Shown here one piece after another: positions 24,535 to 33,821 of a stretch of 64,000 nucleotides of DNA (position 1 is its first letter; every line of letters starts with the position of its first letter). The notes beneath the pieces were generated by a model, which saw only the letters and a program-made list of their open reading frames with translations, was not told the origin of the DNA and ran no database searches. The DNA lies in assembly GCF_024220175.1 (NCBI RefSeq), contig NZ_CP098502.1:1984001-2048000 (forward strand), written 5' to 3'. This stretch comes from Paraconexibacter antarcticus. Its GTDB lineage: Bacteria > Actinomycetota > Thermoleophilia > Solirubrobacterales > Solirubrobacteraceae. A program made the translations under genes and the position numbers.

Positions 24535-25524
24535 ATGGGCCGCGCACGCAGCAACGACAATGCAGCCACTGTCACCCAGCGACAGTGGCTGCATTCCGTT
24601 TCCGACGAGGGGCCGGTCGCGCGCCGGATCGCCGCTCTGGCGGCTCGGCAGTGGGCAGTGGTGACGACCGATCAGCTGCTCGCCGCCGGTCTCACGCACT
24701 CCCGTATCCGCAGGTGGACGGAGATCGGCCACCTCCACCGCCCCTACCGCGGTGTCCACCCCCTCGCGCCGCTCCGCGCCCTCGCCCCGCAGGGCCGCGA
24801 GCTCGCGGCGGTCCGGGGCTGCGGCGACGCGGCGGTCCTCTGCTCCGTCTCGGCCGCCGTCCGCTGGGGCCTGCTGCGCTTCGAGCCGAAGCAGATCCAC
24901 GTCCTCACGCCGTCGACCGGACGCCGCAGCCCCGCCGGTATCCGCCTGCACGTGACGAAGGACCTGCCACCGGAGGACATCACCACCCGCGACCGCATCC
25001 CCATCACCACCGTCGCGCGGACGATCCTCGACCTCGCCGCCGACCCGGCCATCACCGACCGCGCGCTCGAGTCCGCCGCGGCCCAGGCCGAGCGCGACGG
25101 CTGGTGCCGGCGGCCCGCCCAGTTGCGGACCGCTCACCGCGCCCACCACCGCGCCGGGGCGCCGCGGCTGCGCCGGATCCTGCGCATCGGCCCGCGCCTG
25201 TGGCGCAGCGACGAGGAGGCCCTCGCCGCCGCGGCGATCGTCGAGGCCGGGCTGCCCGAGCCCGTCATCGCCCACGAGGTCGCGACGGACGTCAGGACCT
25301 ACGAGGTCGACCTGTGCTTCCCGGCCCACCGCCTCGTCCTCGAGTTCGACGGGGGCCAGCACGCGCTCCCGCTCGACGCCGCGCGAGACGTCGGGCGGGA
25401 CGCCGCCCTGGCCCGCGCCGGTCGGCGGACGCTCCGCGTCAGCGCCGCCACCGTCCGCGATCGGCCGGATGAGGTCGTCCGCCTCGTCCGCGCCGCTCGC
25501 GCGGAGCGGACGACCGGGAGGTGA
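24535..25524 (+). CDS. AbiEi-like N-terminal domain plus DUF559 (Vsr-like nuclease) protein
   Basis: A 329-residue protein. Residues about 28-150 match the winged-helix/AbiEi antitoxin-like module (RIAALAARQWAVVTTDQLLAAG, HRPYRGVHPL, ITTVARTILDLA). The C-terminal 80 residues are a DUF559 domain of the Vsr/PD-(D/E)xK endonuclease fold (YEVDLCFPAHRLVLEFDGGQHA, then RDAALARAGRRTLRVS). Such fusions recur in Actinobacteria; a defence or mobile-element role is often guessed, not shown. The first 20 codons contain a perfect palindrome found again at 57.1 kb, so the N-terminus may be derived from a repeat. It converges with the next gene at a 2-base gap. Confidence 0.75.
   Translation: MGRARSNDNAATVTQRQWLHSVSDEGPVARRIAALAARQWAVVTTDQLLAAGLTHSRIRRWTEIGHLHRPYRGVHPLAPLRALAPQGRELAAVRGCGDAAVLCSVSAAVRWGLLRFEPKQIHVLTPSTGRRSPAGIRLHVTKDLPPEDITTRDRIPITTVARTILDLAADPAITDRALESAAAQAERDGWCRRPAQLRTAHRAHHRAGAPRLRRILRIGPRLWRSDEEALAAAAIVEAGLPEPVIAHEVATDVRTYEVDLCFPAHRLVLEFDGGQHALPLDAARDVGRDAALARAGRRTLRVSAATVRDRPDEVVRLVRAARAERTTGR
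24559..24595. repeat. Dispersed palindrome, copy 1
   Basis: AATGCAGCCACTGTC and its exact reverse complement flank a 7-nt loop ACCCAGC, giving a perfect 15-bp stem. A second copy at 57092-57128 has the identical stem, and its loop is the same element in opposite orientation (GCCCAGC when inverted). Here it lies in the first codons of the DUF559 gene. Confidence 0.85.
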
Positions 25525-25526
25525 CC

Positions 25527-25949
25527 TCAGTCCACCGCGATGCGCCGGTCGCCGGCGTCGATGCGGACGTCGTTGATCGAGGCGTACCGCTTCGCCATCA
25601 GGCCGGTCTCGTCGAACTCCCAGTTCTCGTTCCCGTAGGATCGCCACCACTGGCCGTCCTCGTCGTGGGACTCGTACTCGAAGCGGACGGCGATGCGGTT
25701 GTCGCCGAAGGCCCACATCGACTTCTTCAGGCGGTAGCCCTGCTCGCGGGCCCACTTGCGCCGCAGGAACTCCCGGATCTCGTCGCGCCCGTTCAGGAAC
25801 TCGTCGCGGTTGCGCCACTCGGAGTCCTCGGTGTACGCGAGCGCCACGCGCTCGGGGTCCCGCGAGTTCCAGGCGTCCTCGGCCGCCTGCACCTTCGCGG
25901 CGGCGGTCTCGGCGGTGAACGGCGGGCGGATGTCGGTGGGGCTCGGCAT
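25527..25949 (-). CDS. DUF1348 / SnoaL-like NTF2-fold protein
   Basis: A 140-residue protein of the nuclear transport factor 2-like superfamily (DUF1348). Family markers are [49 protein letters not shown] and [14 protein letters not shown]. The family has no settled biochemical role; related folds act as small hydrolases or isomerases. The ATG lies 7 bases after TAGGCT (25962-25957 on the minus strand), suggesting a leaderless monocistronic message. It sits in the accessory stretch between the two mutase subunit genes. Confidence 0.85.
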   Translation of the reverse strand: MPSPTDIRPPFTAETAAAKVQAAEDAWNSRDPERVALAYTEDSEWRNRDEFLNGRDEIREFLRRKWAREQGYRLKKSMWAFGDNRIAVRFEYESHDEDGQWWRSYGNENWEFDETGLMAKRYASINDVRIDAGDRRIAVD

Positions 25950-26015
25950 GCGCGTCAGCCTAGCCCCGCCGTGTCGTCGTCCGGCGACGGAGCCGACGCC
26001 CGCGGGCGCGCCGCG

Positions 26016-27617
26016 CTACTTGCGCTGACCCGGCCGCGGGACGGCGAGCGGGACCGGGTCGCCCGGCTCGGCGGCGACCGGGATCGGCACGCTGTACTCG
26101 GGCGTCCCGTCCTCGTGCTCCCACGCGAACCGGTACGTCGATGCGCCGATCGCCGGCGCGCCGCGGAGGAAGAAGCCCGCCCGGTTCGTGAGGAACTCGG
26201 GCTTGGACGGGTCGCCGCAGCTCGGGCCGTAGGTAACGATCGGGACCCAGGCGCCCGACACCGGATCCTGACGCTCGACGAACGCGGTCCGGGCGCCCCG
26301 GCCGGGACGGACCTGGCCGAACAGGAGGACGGACTTCGCGCCGAGCCCGGCCTCCTCGGTCTGGGCCCAGAACGGCAGCTTGAAGGCCTGCGCCGCGGGC
26401 TTCGCCTCGCCGTCGGCGGCGTAGAGGCCGGTCTGCCAGTCGCGGTAGTACCGCCGCGTGCCGCGCTTGTAGCCGGACTCGGCCGGGTCGATGTCGCGCA
26501 GGAGGAACTGGGCCATCATCACCGTGTTCGGGTCCTTCCAGGCGAGGTACGTCGACCACCCGATGAACGCCGCCTGCTGGTCGCGCTCGAAGGGCTGGAA
26601 GGGGTCGTCCTGCCGCGACTCGTAGCCGTACTCGGTGTCGTAGACCGGCAGGTGGCCCTGGATGCGCCCGGCGAGCTCGAGCCGGCGCAGCAGATCGTCG
26701 AGCCGGCCCGAGTCGGCGATCGGCGCGTCGTCGGTGAACGGGTCCGACACGTCGGGGGCGACGAGGCGCGAGTACGGGTGGTGCGCGTAGCCGTCGGCCC
26801 TCAGCGGCGCGAAGTTCGCGCACTCGGGGACGTTCAGCGGCTTCAGGTCGGCGTCGACGCACGCGAGCGCCCGGAGGAACTGCAGCGGCGGCACGCCGCC
26901 GCGCCCGGGCACCGCCGACCCGGTCGACGCGGTGCCGCCGATGAGGACCATGTCGAGGCCGGACACCTTCTTGATCGCGTCGTACGCCGCGTTGTGCATC
27001 GCCCGGTAGACGTGCGGCGACTCGGGGCGGAAGCCGCCGGCGGCCGTGCGGATCCACTGGGGCATGAGGAACGAGGGGTGGTTCGGCTCGTTCCAGGTCG
27101 TGAACAGGCGGACGGCGGGCAGCGGCCTGGACGGGTTCGCCGGATCCGGATACGCCCCCGAGTAGCGGCGCGCGACCGCCGTGGCGAAGTCGCCGAACGC
27201 CGCCGCGTCGACGAAGTAGCGCTGGCGCTTCGGGTTGGGCGCGGGCTTGCCGACGGCCCACCGCGGGGCCCAGAAGGCGAGGTCGATCATGGGCTTCATG
27301 CCCGCGCCGATCGTCGCCTTCACCGCGGTGTCGAGCGAGGTGAACGCGCCCTTGGGGTAGGTGCGCGAGTCGCTCGCGTCGAACGGCGCGGGGGGGACCT
27401 TCCGCGACGACGGGTTCGGGGCGAGCGCCGACCACCCGGCGGTGAGCCGGACGCGCGTCGCGCCGAGGTCCGCGAGCCTGCGCGCGTTCGCCTGGACGGC
27501 GGCGGCCGGGCGGTGGAGGAACTGGGCGTCGTCCTGGACGACGGTGTCCATGTATTTGGTGCCGACGCCGGTCCCCGCGAGAATCAGGGACACGAGCGAG
27601 CACGCGAATGCTCCCAC
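26016..27617 (-). CDS. Secreted glycoside hydrolase, clan A (beta/alpha)8 barrel
   Basis: A 533-residue exported protein. GTG 27617 is chosen because a GGAG lies about 8 bases upstream and the start opens a signal peptide ([16 protein letters not shown]). The catalytic domain has [26 protein letters not shown] with a likely acid/base Glu, YAHHPYSR and [11 protein letters not shown] with a likely nucleophile Glu. This pattern fits clan GH-A families such as GH39 or GH5-like enzymes. The C-terminal 110 residues look beta-rich. Substrate unknown. With the GH10 gene it suggests plant polysaccharide or glycan degradation. Confidence 0.75.
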   Translation of the reverse strand: MGAFACSLVSLILAGTGVGTKYMDTVVQDDAQFLHRPAAAVQANARRLADLGATRVRLTAGWSALAPNPSSRKVPPAPFDASDSRTYPKGAFTSLDTAVKATIGAGMKPMIDLAFWAPRWAVGKPAPNPKRQRYFVDAAAFGDFATAVARRYSGAYPDPANPSRPLPAVRLFTTWNEPNHPSFLMPQWIRTAAGGFRPESPHVYRAMHNAAYDAIKKVSGLDMVLIGGTASTGSAVPGRGGVPPLQFLRALACVDADLKPLNVPECANFAPLRADGYAHHPYSRLVAPDVSDPFTDDAPIADSGRLDDLLRRLELAGRIQGHLPVYDTEYGYESRQDDPFQPFERDQQAAFIGWSTYLAWKDPNTVMMAQFLLRDIDPAESGYKRGTRRYYRDWQTGLYAADGEAKPAAQAFKLPFWAQTEEAGLGAKSVLLFGQVRPGRGARTAFVERQDPVSGAWVPIVTYGPSCGDPSKPEFLTNRAGFFLRGAPAIGASTYRFAWEHEDGTPEYSVPIPVAAEPGDPVPLAVPRPGQRK

Positions 27618-27860
27618 GGTTCTGCTCCGCCCTTCCTCGTCCTTGAGGCCGCGCACGGCCCATGCCGGGCGCGCTGACGGGAGTAGGTTTGCGGACCGCG
27701 GTCCTGGCGTCAACGCGGAACCGGGGCACCCGTTCCACCGTCACCGGGCTGACACGCCGTGGACCCGCCCGAGCGCTGCTCACGGGGGCCTCGCGCGCGC
27801 GTCACCGGCGGCGGCCGGCCCCGGGGTCCGACCGCAAGTCCTCCGCAGGCCCTCCCGAAC

Positions 27861-27866
27861 TATGAT
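27861..27866 (+). promoter_or_regulatory. TATGAT -10 box, near-leaderless start of B12-binding subunit
   Basis: TATGAT matches the -10 consensus (TATAAT) in five of six positions and ends 10 bases before the ATG at 27877. No ribosome binding site lies between, so the transcript probably starts at or very close to the start codon. Confidence 0.5.
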
Positions 27867-27876
27867 CCCGCGCGCT

Positions 27877-28296
27877 ATGTCAGCCGCCTCCGCCGTCAAT
27901 CGCAAGATCCGCGTCGTCGTCGCCAAGCCCGGGTTGGATGGGCATGATCGTGGGGCGAAGATCATCGCCCGTGCGCTCCGTGATGCCGGGATGGAGGTCA
28001 TCTATACGGGGTTGCATCAGACGCCGGAGCAGATCGTGGAGACGGTCATCCAGGAGGATGCGGATGCGGTGGGGTTGTCGATCCTCTCGGGGGCGCATAT
28101 GACGCTCGTGCCGAAGGTCGTGGACCTGCTGGCGGCGCAGGGGGTGACCGATGTGCTGGTGACGGTCGGGGGGACGATTCCGGCGGATGACATCCCGGAG
28201 CTGAAGAAGCTCGGGGTCGCCGAGGTGTTCACCCCGGGCGCGCCGACGCAGGCGATCATCGACTTCATCCAGGGAGCGGTGAAGGAGCGCGAGTAG
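27877..28296 (+). CDS. Methylmalonyl-CoA mutase, cobalamin-binding small subunit
   Basis: A 139-residue stand-alone B12-binding domain with the cobalt-ligating signature DGHDRG (DxHxxG, His lower ligand), then [34 protein letters not shown] and [11 protein letters not shown]. It partners with the 552-residue subunit at 22830-24488 to make active mutase. Codon use differs from all neighbours: GAT, CAT, GGG and TTG are frequent, where the rest of the window uses GAC, CAC, GGC and CTC. This could mark transfer or a different selection regime. The ATG at 27877 is preferred over one at 27862. Confidence 0.94.
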   Translation: MSAASAVNRKIRVVVAKPGLDGHDRGAKIIARALRDAGMEVIYTGLHQTPEQIVETVIQEDADAVGLSILSGAHMTLVPKVVDLLAAQGVTDVLVTVGGTIPADDIPELKKLGVAEVFTPGAPTQAIIDFIQGAVKERE

Positions 28297-28359
28297 GCGC
28301 CCTTCGCTCGAGCTCCCAGCATCGGAACCACCAGCTCCATCAACGTCACCGTGCCCCGA

Positions 28360-28390
28360 TTGACTCGTCAGTCAACAAGGCCGGTACACT
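28360..28390 (+). promoter_or_regulatory. ETF operon promoter with overlapping palindromic operator
   Basis: TTGACTCGTCAGTCAA (28360-28375) is a perfect 6-bp inverted repeat with a 4-base centre. Its left half TTGACT is also a good -35 box. TACACT at 28385-28390 is a possible -10 with a long 19-base spacing. A repressor bound to this palindrome would cover the -35. The form resembles TetR-family operators of fatty-acid catabolism genes; the regulator is unidentified. Confidence 0.6.
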
Positions 28391-28406
28391 CCGCGGCCCA
28401 TCTTGA

Positions 28407-28472
28407 AGTTCCCACGGGGAACTGGGTCGCTCCGCCCGTCGCAAGGCGGGCACAGGAAACCAATACAGGAGG
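28407..28472 (+). promoter_or_regulatory. ETF leader: two hairpins and strong ribosome binding site
   Basis: AGTTCCC-acg-GGGAACT (28407-28423) is a tight 7-bp hairpin. CCGCC/GGCGG (28432-28449) forms a second. AGGAGG at 28467-28472 is a full Shine-Dalgarno sequence, 6 bases before the GTG at 28479. This is the strongest ribosome binding site seen in the window and fixes the etfB start. Confidence 0.6.
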
Positions 28473-28478
28473 CCTGAA

Positions 28479-29270
28479 GTGAAGATCTGTGTCCTCGTTA
28501 AAGAGGTCCCCGACGCGGCGGTGCAGAAGCGCATCGACCCGTCCACCGGTCGTATGGACCGCGGCGGGGAGAAGAATCTGAACCCGTACGACACCCACGC
28601 CATCGAGGCGGCCATGCAGATCAAGGAGGGTGGAGCCGTCGAGGTCGAGGAGATCGTCGCCGTGACGATGGGTCCGAGCTCCGCGGTCCGCGCGCTGCAC
28701 AAGGCCGTGTCCCTCGGGGCCGACCGCTCGGTGCACCTGAGCGACGACGCCCTCGCGGGCTCCGACGTCGCCGCCACCGGCTACGCCCTCGCGCAGACGC
28801 TCAAGCGCGAGAACCCCGACCTCGTCCTCCTCGGCCAGCAGTCCGACGACGGCGAGTGCTACACGATCGGTGCCGTCGTGGCCGAGCACCTGTCGATGCC
28901 GTCGCTCACCCAGGTCATCAAGCTCGACCTGGCCGGCAGCGAGCTGACGTGCGAGCGTCAGGCCGAGTACGGCTACGACACCGTCAAGATCCAGACTCCG
29001 GCCGTCATCTCGGTCGGCGACGCGATCAACGAGCCGCGCTACCCGTCGCTGAAGGCGATCATGGGCGCGAAGAAGAAGCCGCTCGACACCGTCGGGACCG
29101 GCGACGTGGAGATCGACGCCTCCAAGGTCGGTGGCGACAACTCCAACGCGCAGTGGACGTCCGCCAAGGCTCCGCCGCAGAAGGCCGCCGGCCTCATCAT
29201 CGAGGACGAGGACACCGCCGAGACCGTCGAGAAGATCGTGGCCTGGCTCGACGAGCGCAAGCTCCTCTAG
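28479..29270 (+). CDS. etfB: Electron transfer flavoprotein, beta subunit
   Basis: A 263-residue EtfB that with EtfA accepts electrons from acyl-CoA dehydrogenases. Family opening KICVLVKEVPDAAVQKR, then NPYDTHAIEAAMQIKE, TMGPSSAVRALHKAVSLGADR, LLGQQSDDGECYTIGAVVAEHL and the recognition-loop region DAINEPRYPSLKAIMGAKKKP. The loop docks to dehydrogenases in characterised ETFs. GTG start set by a full AGGAGG. First gene of the etfB-etfA-ETF oxidoreductase operon (17 and 5 base gaps). Confidence 0.97.
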   Translation: MKICVLVKEVPDAAVQKRIDPSTGRMDRGGEKNLNPYDTHAIEAAMQIKEGGAVEVEEIVAVTMGPSSAVRALHKAVSLGADRSVHLSDDALAGSDVAATGYALAQTLKRENPDLVLLGQQSDDGECYTIGAVVAEHLSMPSLTQVIKLDLAGSELTCERQAEYGYDTVKIQTPAVISVGDAINEPRYPSLKAIMGAKKKPLDTVGTGDVEIDASKVGGDNSNAQWTSAKAPPQKAAGLIIEDEDTAETVEKIVAWLDERKLL

Positions 29271-29287
29271 AAAGGGACATTCACACC

Positions 29288-30268
29288 ATGTCGAACATCC
29301 TGGTCTACGCGCTGCACTACGACGGCGCGATCAACAAGAACTCCCTCGGCGCCGTGTCCGAGGGTGCGAAGCTCGCCAAGGAGCTCGGTGGCGAGGCGCA
29401 CGCGATCCTCGTCGGCGAGAACATCCCGCAGGACCTCGCCGCGTCGCTCGGCGAGTACGGGGCCGCCAAGGTCCTCACCGCCGAGGGCCCCGACGGCCTC
29501 GGTCAGCCGGTCGTCGACGCGATGGCCGCGGCCATCGGCAGCGGCGGCTACAAGTACGCCCTCTTCGGCGGCGGCCTCCTCGGCTTCGAGGTCGGCGCCG
29601 GCCTCGCCGCGCGCCTCGGCGCCGGCGTCGCGATGGAGATCACCACGGTCCGGGCCGAGGGCGGCGAGCTCGTCGCCGAGCGCCCGATCCTCGGCGACTC
29701 CTCGATCTCGGAGATCAAGTACCGCTCCGAGGTCGGCATCATCATCGGCCGCCTGAACGCGTTCGAGATCGTCAAGGGCGGCGCCGGCGCGGCCCCGGTC
29801 GAGGCCATCTCCTACGAGGCGAGCCCGCAGTCCGCCCAGGCGACGATCGTCACCCGTGGCGAGCAGCGCGGCGCGGACGTCGACATCGAGGGTGCGAACA
29901 TCCTCGTCGCCGGTGGCCGTGGTCTCGGCAAGGCGGAGGGCTTCGAGCTCTGCACCGACCTCGCCGCCGCGTTCGGTGGCAGCTCCGCCGTCGCCGCGAC
30001 CCGCGCGGTCGTCGACGCCGGCTGGTACCCGTACGCGGGTCAGATCGGCCAGACGGGCAAGACCGTCGCCCCGAAGCTGTACCTCGCCGCGGGCATCTCC
30101 GGCGCGATCCAGCACAAGGTCGGCATGCAGTCCTCGGAGAACATCGTCGCGATCAACAAGGACGCGAACGCTCCGATCTTCGAGTTCTCGGACCTCGGCA
30201 TCGTCGGGGACCTGAACAAGATCCTGCCCAAGCTCACCGAGGCCATCAAGGCCAAGAAGGGCAGCTGA
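29288..30268 (+). CDS. etfA: Electron transfer flavoprotein, alpha subunit
   Basis: A 326-residue EtfA, the subunit that binds most of the FAD. The C-terminal FAD domain shows [62 protein letters not shown] and [24 protein letters not shown], all canonical. The N-terminal domain ([31 protein letters not shown]) is complete. An AAAGGGA about 12 bases upstream of the ATG serves as the ribosome site. Works with EtfB and the downstream quinone oxidoreductase. Confidence 0.97.
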   Translation: MSNILVYALHYDGAINKNSLGAVSEGAKLAKELGGEAHAILVGENIPQDLAASLGEYGAAKVLTAEGPDGLGQPVVDAMAAAIGSGGYKYALFGGGLLGFEVGAGLAARLGAGVAMEITTVRAEGGELVAERPILGDSSISEIKYRSEVGIIIGRLNAFEIVKGGAGAAPVEAISYEASPQSAQATIVTRGEQRGADVDIEGANILVAGGRGLGKAEGFELCTDLAAAFGGSSAVAATRAVVDAGWYPYAGQIGQTGKTVAPKLYLAAGISGAIQHKVGMQSSENIVAINKDANAPIFEFSDLGIVGDLNKILPKLTEAIKAKKGS

Positions 30269-30273
30269 GCACG

Positions 30274-32016
30274 ATGGCCGCCACCAACGGCAAGGCCTCG
30301 ACGGCTCCGGCGGCGTACCCGCCCCCCGTCGAGACCCAGCAGGAGTTCGTCAAGCACGGGCTCGACGGGGAGGACGAGATCATCGAGGTCGGCGTCGCCA
30401 TCGTCGGTGGCGGCACGGCCGGTCTCGCCTGCGCGAACCGGCTCCTGCAGCTCCTTGCGGACGACCCCGAGACGATGGAGCGTCTCGGGGAGGTCCCCGT
30501 CGCGGTGATCGAGAAGGCGAAGACCTGTGGCGGGCACAACCTGTCCGGCGCGGTCGTCCGTCCCGAGCCGCTGCTCGAGCTCTTCCCGGACATGACCCGG
30601 GAGGACTGGCGCAAGGAGGGCTTCGCCTTCGGCGAGGTCAAGAAGGAGGCCGTCTACCTGACGCCGACGTCCAAGATGAAGATCCGGATCCCGCCGCCGC
30701 CGCCGTTCAAGAACCACGGCAACGAGGTCATGTCCGTCGCGGCGCTCGCGCGCTACCAGGCGCGCGTGGCCGAGGAGGCGGGGGCGTACATCCTCACCGA
30801 GACCTCGGCGACGCAGCTCGTCGTCGAGGACGGCAGCGTCGTCGGCGTCCGCTCCGGTGACAAGGGCCGCGGCAAGGAGGGGCAGGAGCTCGGCAACTTC
30901 GAGCCCGGCGCCGACATCAAGGCCGCCGTCACCGTCCTCGCCGAGGGCTGCTGGGGCCACCTGACCGGCGCCGCGATCCGCGAGTTCGACCTGGGCGAGG
31001 GGCGCGAGCCGCAGACCTGGGAGCTCGGGGTCAAGGAGGTCTGGAAGGTCAAGAAGCCGCTGGACCGCCTCATCCACACGATCGGCCCGTGGCCCGTCTC
31101 GATCTCGGCGAAGTACGGCCAGATCGGCGGCTCGTGGATCTACCCGATGAAGGACGAGAAGACCGGCGACGACATGGTGTCGATCGGCTTCGTCGTCGAC
31201 CTCGAGTACGCGGACGCCACGACGAGCGTCCACGACCTCCTGCAGACGTTCAAGCTCCACCCGCTCGTCCGGGAGATCCTCGACGGCGGCGAGCGCGTCG
31301 GCTGGGGCGCCAAGGCCCTTCCGGGCGGCGGCTACTGGTCGATGCCGAAGCTCACGATGCCGGGCGCGCTCATCGTCGGTGACGCGGGCGGCATGGTCGA
31401 CACGGTGGCGCTCAAGGGCGTCCACCACTGCATCAAGTCGGGCATCCTCGCGGCCGAGGCGATCTACGCGTCGCTGAAGAACGGCGAGTCGTCCCTGGAG
31501 TCCTACGAGCAGGCGATCGAGGACTCGACCGTCGGCAAGGAGCTCTACCAGGAGCGCAACACCCGTCAGCCGTTCCAGAAGGGCTTCCTCCTCGGCGGCC
31601 CGATGGTCAACCTGAACATCATCACCAAGGGCAAGCTGCCCGGCGGTCGCTGGTCCTGGCACAAGCAGGACCAGAAGCCGATGTTCATCGGCAAGACGTC
31701 CAAGCGGTACCCGAAGCCGGACAACAAGTACACGTTCGACAAGCTGTCGTCCGTCTTCATCACCGGCAACTCGACGCGCGACGACGCGCCGAACCACATC
31801 CGCGTGCAGAAGCGCGTCCCGCGGGAGATCGCGGAGACGTGGCGCTGGATGTGCCCCGCCGGCGTGTACGAGATCCCGGAGGATGCGCCCGAGACGGGGC
31901 CCGTCGACGTGATCGTCAACTACACGAACTGCGTGCAGTGCGGCGCCATCACCGCCAAGGGCGGTCGCCTGACGACCCCCGAGGGTGGGGATGGACCGCT
32001 CTACCAGCTGACGTAG
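30274..32016 (+). CDS. Electron transfer flavoprotein:quinone oxidoreductase
   Basis: A 580-residue ETF dehydrogenase that passes electrons from EtfAB to the membrane quinone pool. It has an N-terminal FAD motif [70 protein letters not shown] and a C-terminal iron-sulfur segment. The cluster ligands expected from the human enzyme (four Cys) appear as Cys527, Cys553 and Cys556. The fourth position is Ile559, so the 4Fe-4S site lacks one usual cysteine. Third gene of the etf operon, 5 bases after etfA. The pathway role is secure; the cluster state is open. Confidence 0.95.
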   Translation: MAATNGKASTAPAAYPPPVETQQEFVKHGLDGEDEIIEVGVAIVGGGTAGLACANRLLQLLADDPETMERLGEVPVAVIEKAKTCGGHNLSGAVVRPEPLLELFPDMTREDWRKEGFAFGEVKKEAVYLTPTSKMKIRIPPPPPFKNHGNEVMSVAALARYQARVAEEAGAYILTETSATQLVVEDGSVVGVRSGDKGRGKEGQELGNFEPGADIKAAVTVLAEGCWGHLTGAAIREFDLGEGREPQTWELGVKEVWKVKKPLDRLIHTIGPWPVSISAKYGQIGGSWIYPMKDEKTGDDMVSIGFVVDLEYADATTSVHDLLQTFKLHPLVREILDGGERVGWGAKALPGGGYWSMPKLTMPGALIVGDAGGMVDTVALKGVHHCIKSGILAAEAIYASLKNGESSLESYEQAIEDSTVGKELYQERNTRQPFQKGFLLGGPMVNLNIITKGKLPGGRWSWHKQDQKPMFIGKTSKRYPKPDNKYTFDKLSSVFITGNSTRDDAPNHIRVQKRVPREIAETWRWMCPAGVYEIPEDAPETGPVDVIVNYTNCVQCGAITAKGGRLTTPEGGDGPLYQLT

Positions 32017-32037
32017 CCGACAGCTGAGCCCTTCGCC

Positions 32038-32067
32038 GACGGGGCGCCTGGGAACGGGCGCCCCGTC
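32038..32067 (+). terminator. Hairpin after the etf operon
   Basis: GACGGGGCGCC (32038-32048) and its exact reverse complement (32057-32067) form an 11-bp stem with an 8-nt loop, 22 bases after the operon's last stop codon. No T-tract follows. The next gene's TAGGAT box begins 3 bases after it. Confidence 0.6.
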
Positions 32068-32083
32068 TCGTAGGATCGGGCGC

Positions 32084-32494
32084 ATGCCCGCCGCCGCCCC
32101 GTTCACCGTCACCGGCGTCGACTTCGTCACGCTCATGACCGAGGACCTCGACGCCGCCCGCGCCTTCTACGGCGACGTGCTGGGTCTCGAGTGCTCGGCG
32201 CTGTGGCGCGAGTCCGACCCGGTCGGCGCCGAGTTCGAGACGGGCAACCTGACGCTCGCCCTCGTCGACGCCGCGCGCATCGGCATGACGTTCGCGCCGA
32301 GCGGCAACCCCCTCGCCCTCCACGTCGAGGACGTCGCCGCCGCCCGTGCCGCGCTCGAGGAGCGCGGCGTGACCTTCTTCGCTGACACCATGGACTCCGG
32401 CGTCTGCCACATGGCGAACTTCAAGGACCCCGACGGCAACGTCCTCATGCTGCACTCGCGCTACGCCCCGCGCATGCCGCGCGCGGCGGCCTAG
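32084..32494 (+). CDS. VOC (glyoxalase/bleomycin resistance) family protein
   Basis: A 136-residue vicinal oxygen chelate fold protein: [25 protein letters not shown], then paired beta-alpha-beta modules ending [15 protein letters not shown]. The C-terminal DPDGN-xxxLH is the usual second-module signature. Members include glyoxalases, dioxygenases and antibiotic-binding proteins; the substrate cannot be told. The ATG is 7 bases after TAGGAT, indicating a leaderless transcript separate from the etf operon. Its stop overlaps the stop of the convergent next gene. Confidence 0.88.
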   Translation: MPAAAPFTVTGVDFVTLMTEDLDAARAFYGDVLGLECSALWRESDPVGAEFETGNLTLALVDAARIGMTFAPSGNPLALHVEDVAAARAALEERGVTFFADTMDSGVCHMANFKDPDGNVLMLHSRYAPRMPRAAA

Positions 32495-32967
32495 GCCCGC
32501 TCGTCCTCCTCGCGCCCCACCCGCGCCGCCCACGCCGCGTCGAGCTCGGCCTTGCGGTAGTCGTGCCCGTTCACGAGGACGTAGTCGCCGGTGCGGGGGT
32601 TCATCGGGAGGTCGCGCTCGATCGGGTACCAGGCGTTGTGCTGGCGGATGAGCGTGTTGACCTCGTCGAAGTCCCACTCGGCGACGAGCGTCCACCGGGC
32701 GAGGTCGAGGTCCGGGCCGTCCTCGCGGTAGGTCTCGCAGAGGGCGTCGTAGGCGAGGCGCAGGCGCAGGGCGTGCTCCTCCGTCAGCCGCTCGATCTGC
32801 GCGGCGCGCTGCATGTAGCGCGGCATGAACTCGCCGCGGAGGTAGGAGGCGACGCTCCGCTCGCGCTGCATCGAGCGCCTCGGGAGGGGCTTGCCCACCC
32901 CGGACTCGTCGATGAGGGACCGGGCGACCCACCGCTCGGCCGGCGTCTGCTCTGACCCGTCGTCCAT
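32491..32967 (-). CDS. Conserved-looking hypothetical protein
   Basis: A 158-residue soluble protein that I do not recognise. It is charged and Arg/Glu-rich, with a central helical stretch (QRAAQIERLTEEHALRLRLAYDALCETY) and a Trp/Tyr-rich C-terminal part (WTLVAEWDFDEVNTLIRQHN, NPRTGDYVLVNGHDY). The ATG at 32967 has both a GGGAGG close upstream and a TACATT box 8 bases before it on the minus strand. Codon use matches real genes. The last four bases overlap the VOC gene's stop from the opposite strand. Confidence 0.75.
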   Translation of the reverse strand: MDDGSEQTPAERWVARSLIDESGVGKPLPRRSMQRERSVASYLRGEFMPRYMQRAAQIERLTEEHALRLRLAYDALCETYREDGPDLDLARWTLVAEWDFDEVNTLIRQHNAWYPIERDLPMNPRTGDYVLVNGHDYRKAELDAAWAARVGREEDERA

Positions 32968-33021
32968 CGCCTCCCAATGTAGCCCGCAACCCTCGGCCGC
33001 CGGGAGGGTTGATGGGGGTGT

Positions 33022-33810
33022 ATGCCGTCGTCGCCCCCATCCCGGCGCGTGGGCCGTGCCGCGGCGCTCGTGCTGGCCGCCGGTGCCGTCTCCCTGCCCG
33101 CCGCCGCCCACGCCCAGGCGTCCGCGCCACCGGCCCGCCCCGCCCTCGCCGCGACGCTGACGCAGTGCACGACGGGCGTCCTCGCCGGCGACCGCAGCGT
33201 CGACTTCACGGGCTCGATGCCGGTCGTCGAGAAGGCCGTCTCGATGGCGATGCGGTTCGAGCTCTACGAGCGCCCGGGGGACACCGGGCCCTACACGCGC
33301 CTGAAGGTCCCCGGCTTCAGCACGTGGAACCGGTCCGACCGCGGGGTCGCGGGCTTCGTCTACGACAAGCGGGTCGAGCGGCTCACCGCGCCGTCCGCCT
33401 ACCGGGTCGAGGTGCGCTTCCGCTGGCTCGACGCCCGCGGCAGGGTCGTGAAGACCGCGCGCCGGACGAGCGCGTCCTGCCACGAGCCCGACCTGCGCCC
33501 CGACCTGCGCGTCACCCGCCTGCTCGTCGGTCCGGGACGCCCCGACGGCACCGCCGTCTACTCCGTCACCGTCGCGAACGCCGGCCGCAGCGCCGTGCTC
33601 GCCCCGTTCACGACGAGCCTCACGCTCGGCGGGGCGACCGCCGGGACCCAGACGCTCACCGGCCTCGGCGCCGGGGGCTCGAGCACCCTCACCTTCACCG
33701 CACCGCGGTGCGTCCCCGGCTCCGACGTCGTCGCCACCGCCGACGCGGGCCAGGCCGTCGACGAGGTGGCCGAGGGGGACAACTCGGGGCGGACGGCCTG
33801 CCCGACGTAG
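33022..33810 (+). CDS. Secreted protein with CARDB-like domain
   Basis: A 262-residue exported protein with signal peptide (AAALVLAAGAVSLPAAAHAQA). The first half (about 45-155) is a beta-rich domain with two cysteines (TQCTTG and SASCHEP) and no name I can give. The second half (RPDLRVTRLLVGPG to DEVAEGDNSGRTACP) looks like a CARDB cell-adhesion-type beta sandwich with its DNN/DNS ending. Probably extracellular and structural or binding. Its stop TAG forms the first three bases of a TAGACT -10-like box for coaX. Confidence 0.7.
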   Translation: MPSSPPSRRVGRAAALVLAAGAVSLPAAAHAQASAPPARPALAATLTQCTTGVLAGDRSVDFTGSMPVVEKAVSMAMRFELYERPGDTGPYTRLKVPGFSTWNRSDRGVAGFVYDKRVERLTAPSAYRVEVRFRWLDARGRVVKTARRTSASCHEPDLRPDLRVTRLLVGPGRPDGTAVYSVTVANAGRSAVLAPFTTSLTLGGATAGTQTLTGLGAGGSSTLTFTAPRCVPGSDVVATADAGQAVDEVAEGDNSGRTACPT

Positions 33811-33821
33811 ACTGGCGGGCC

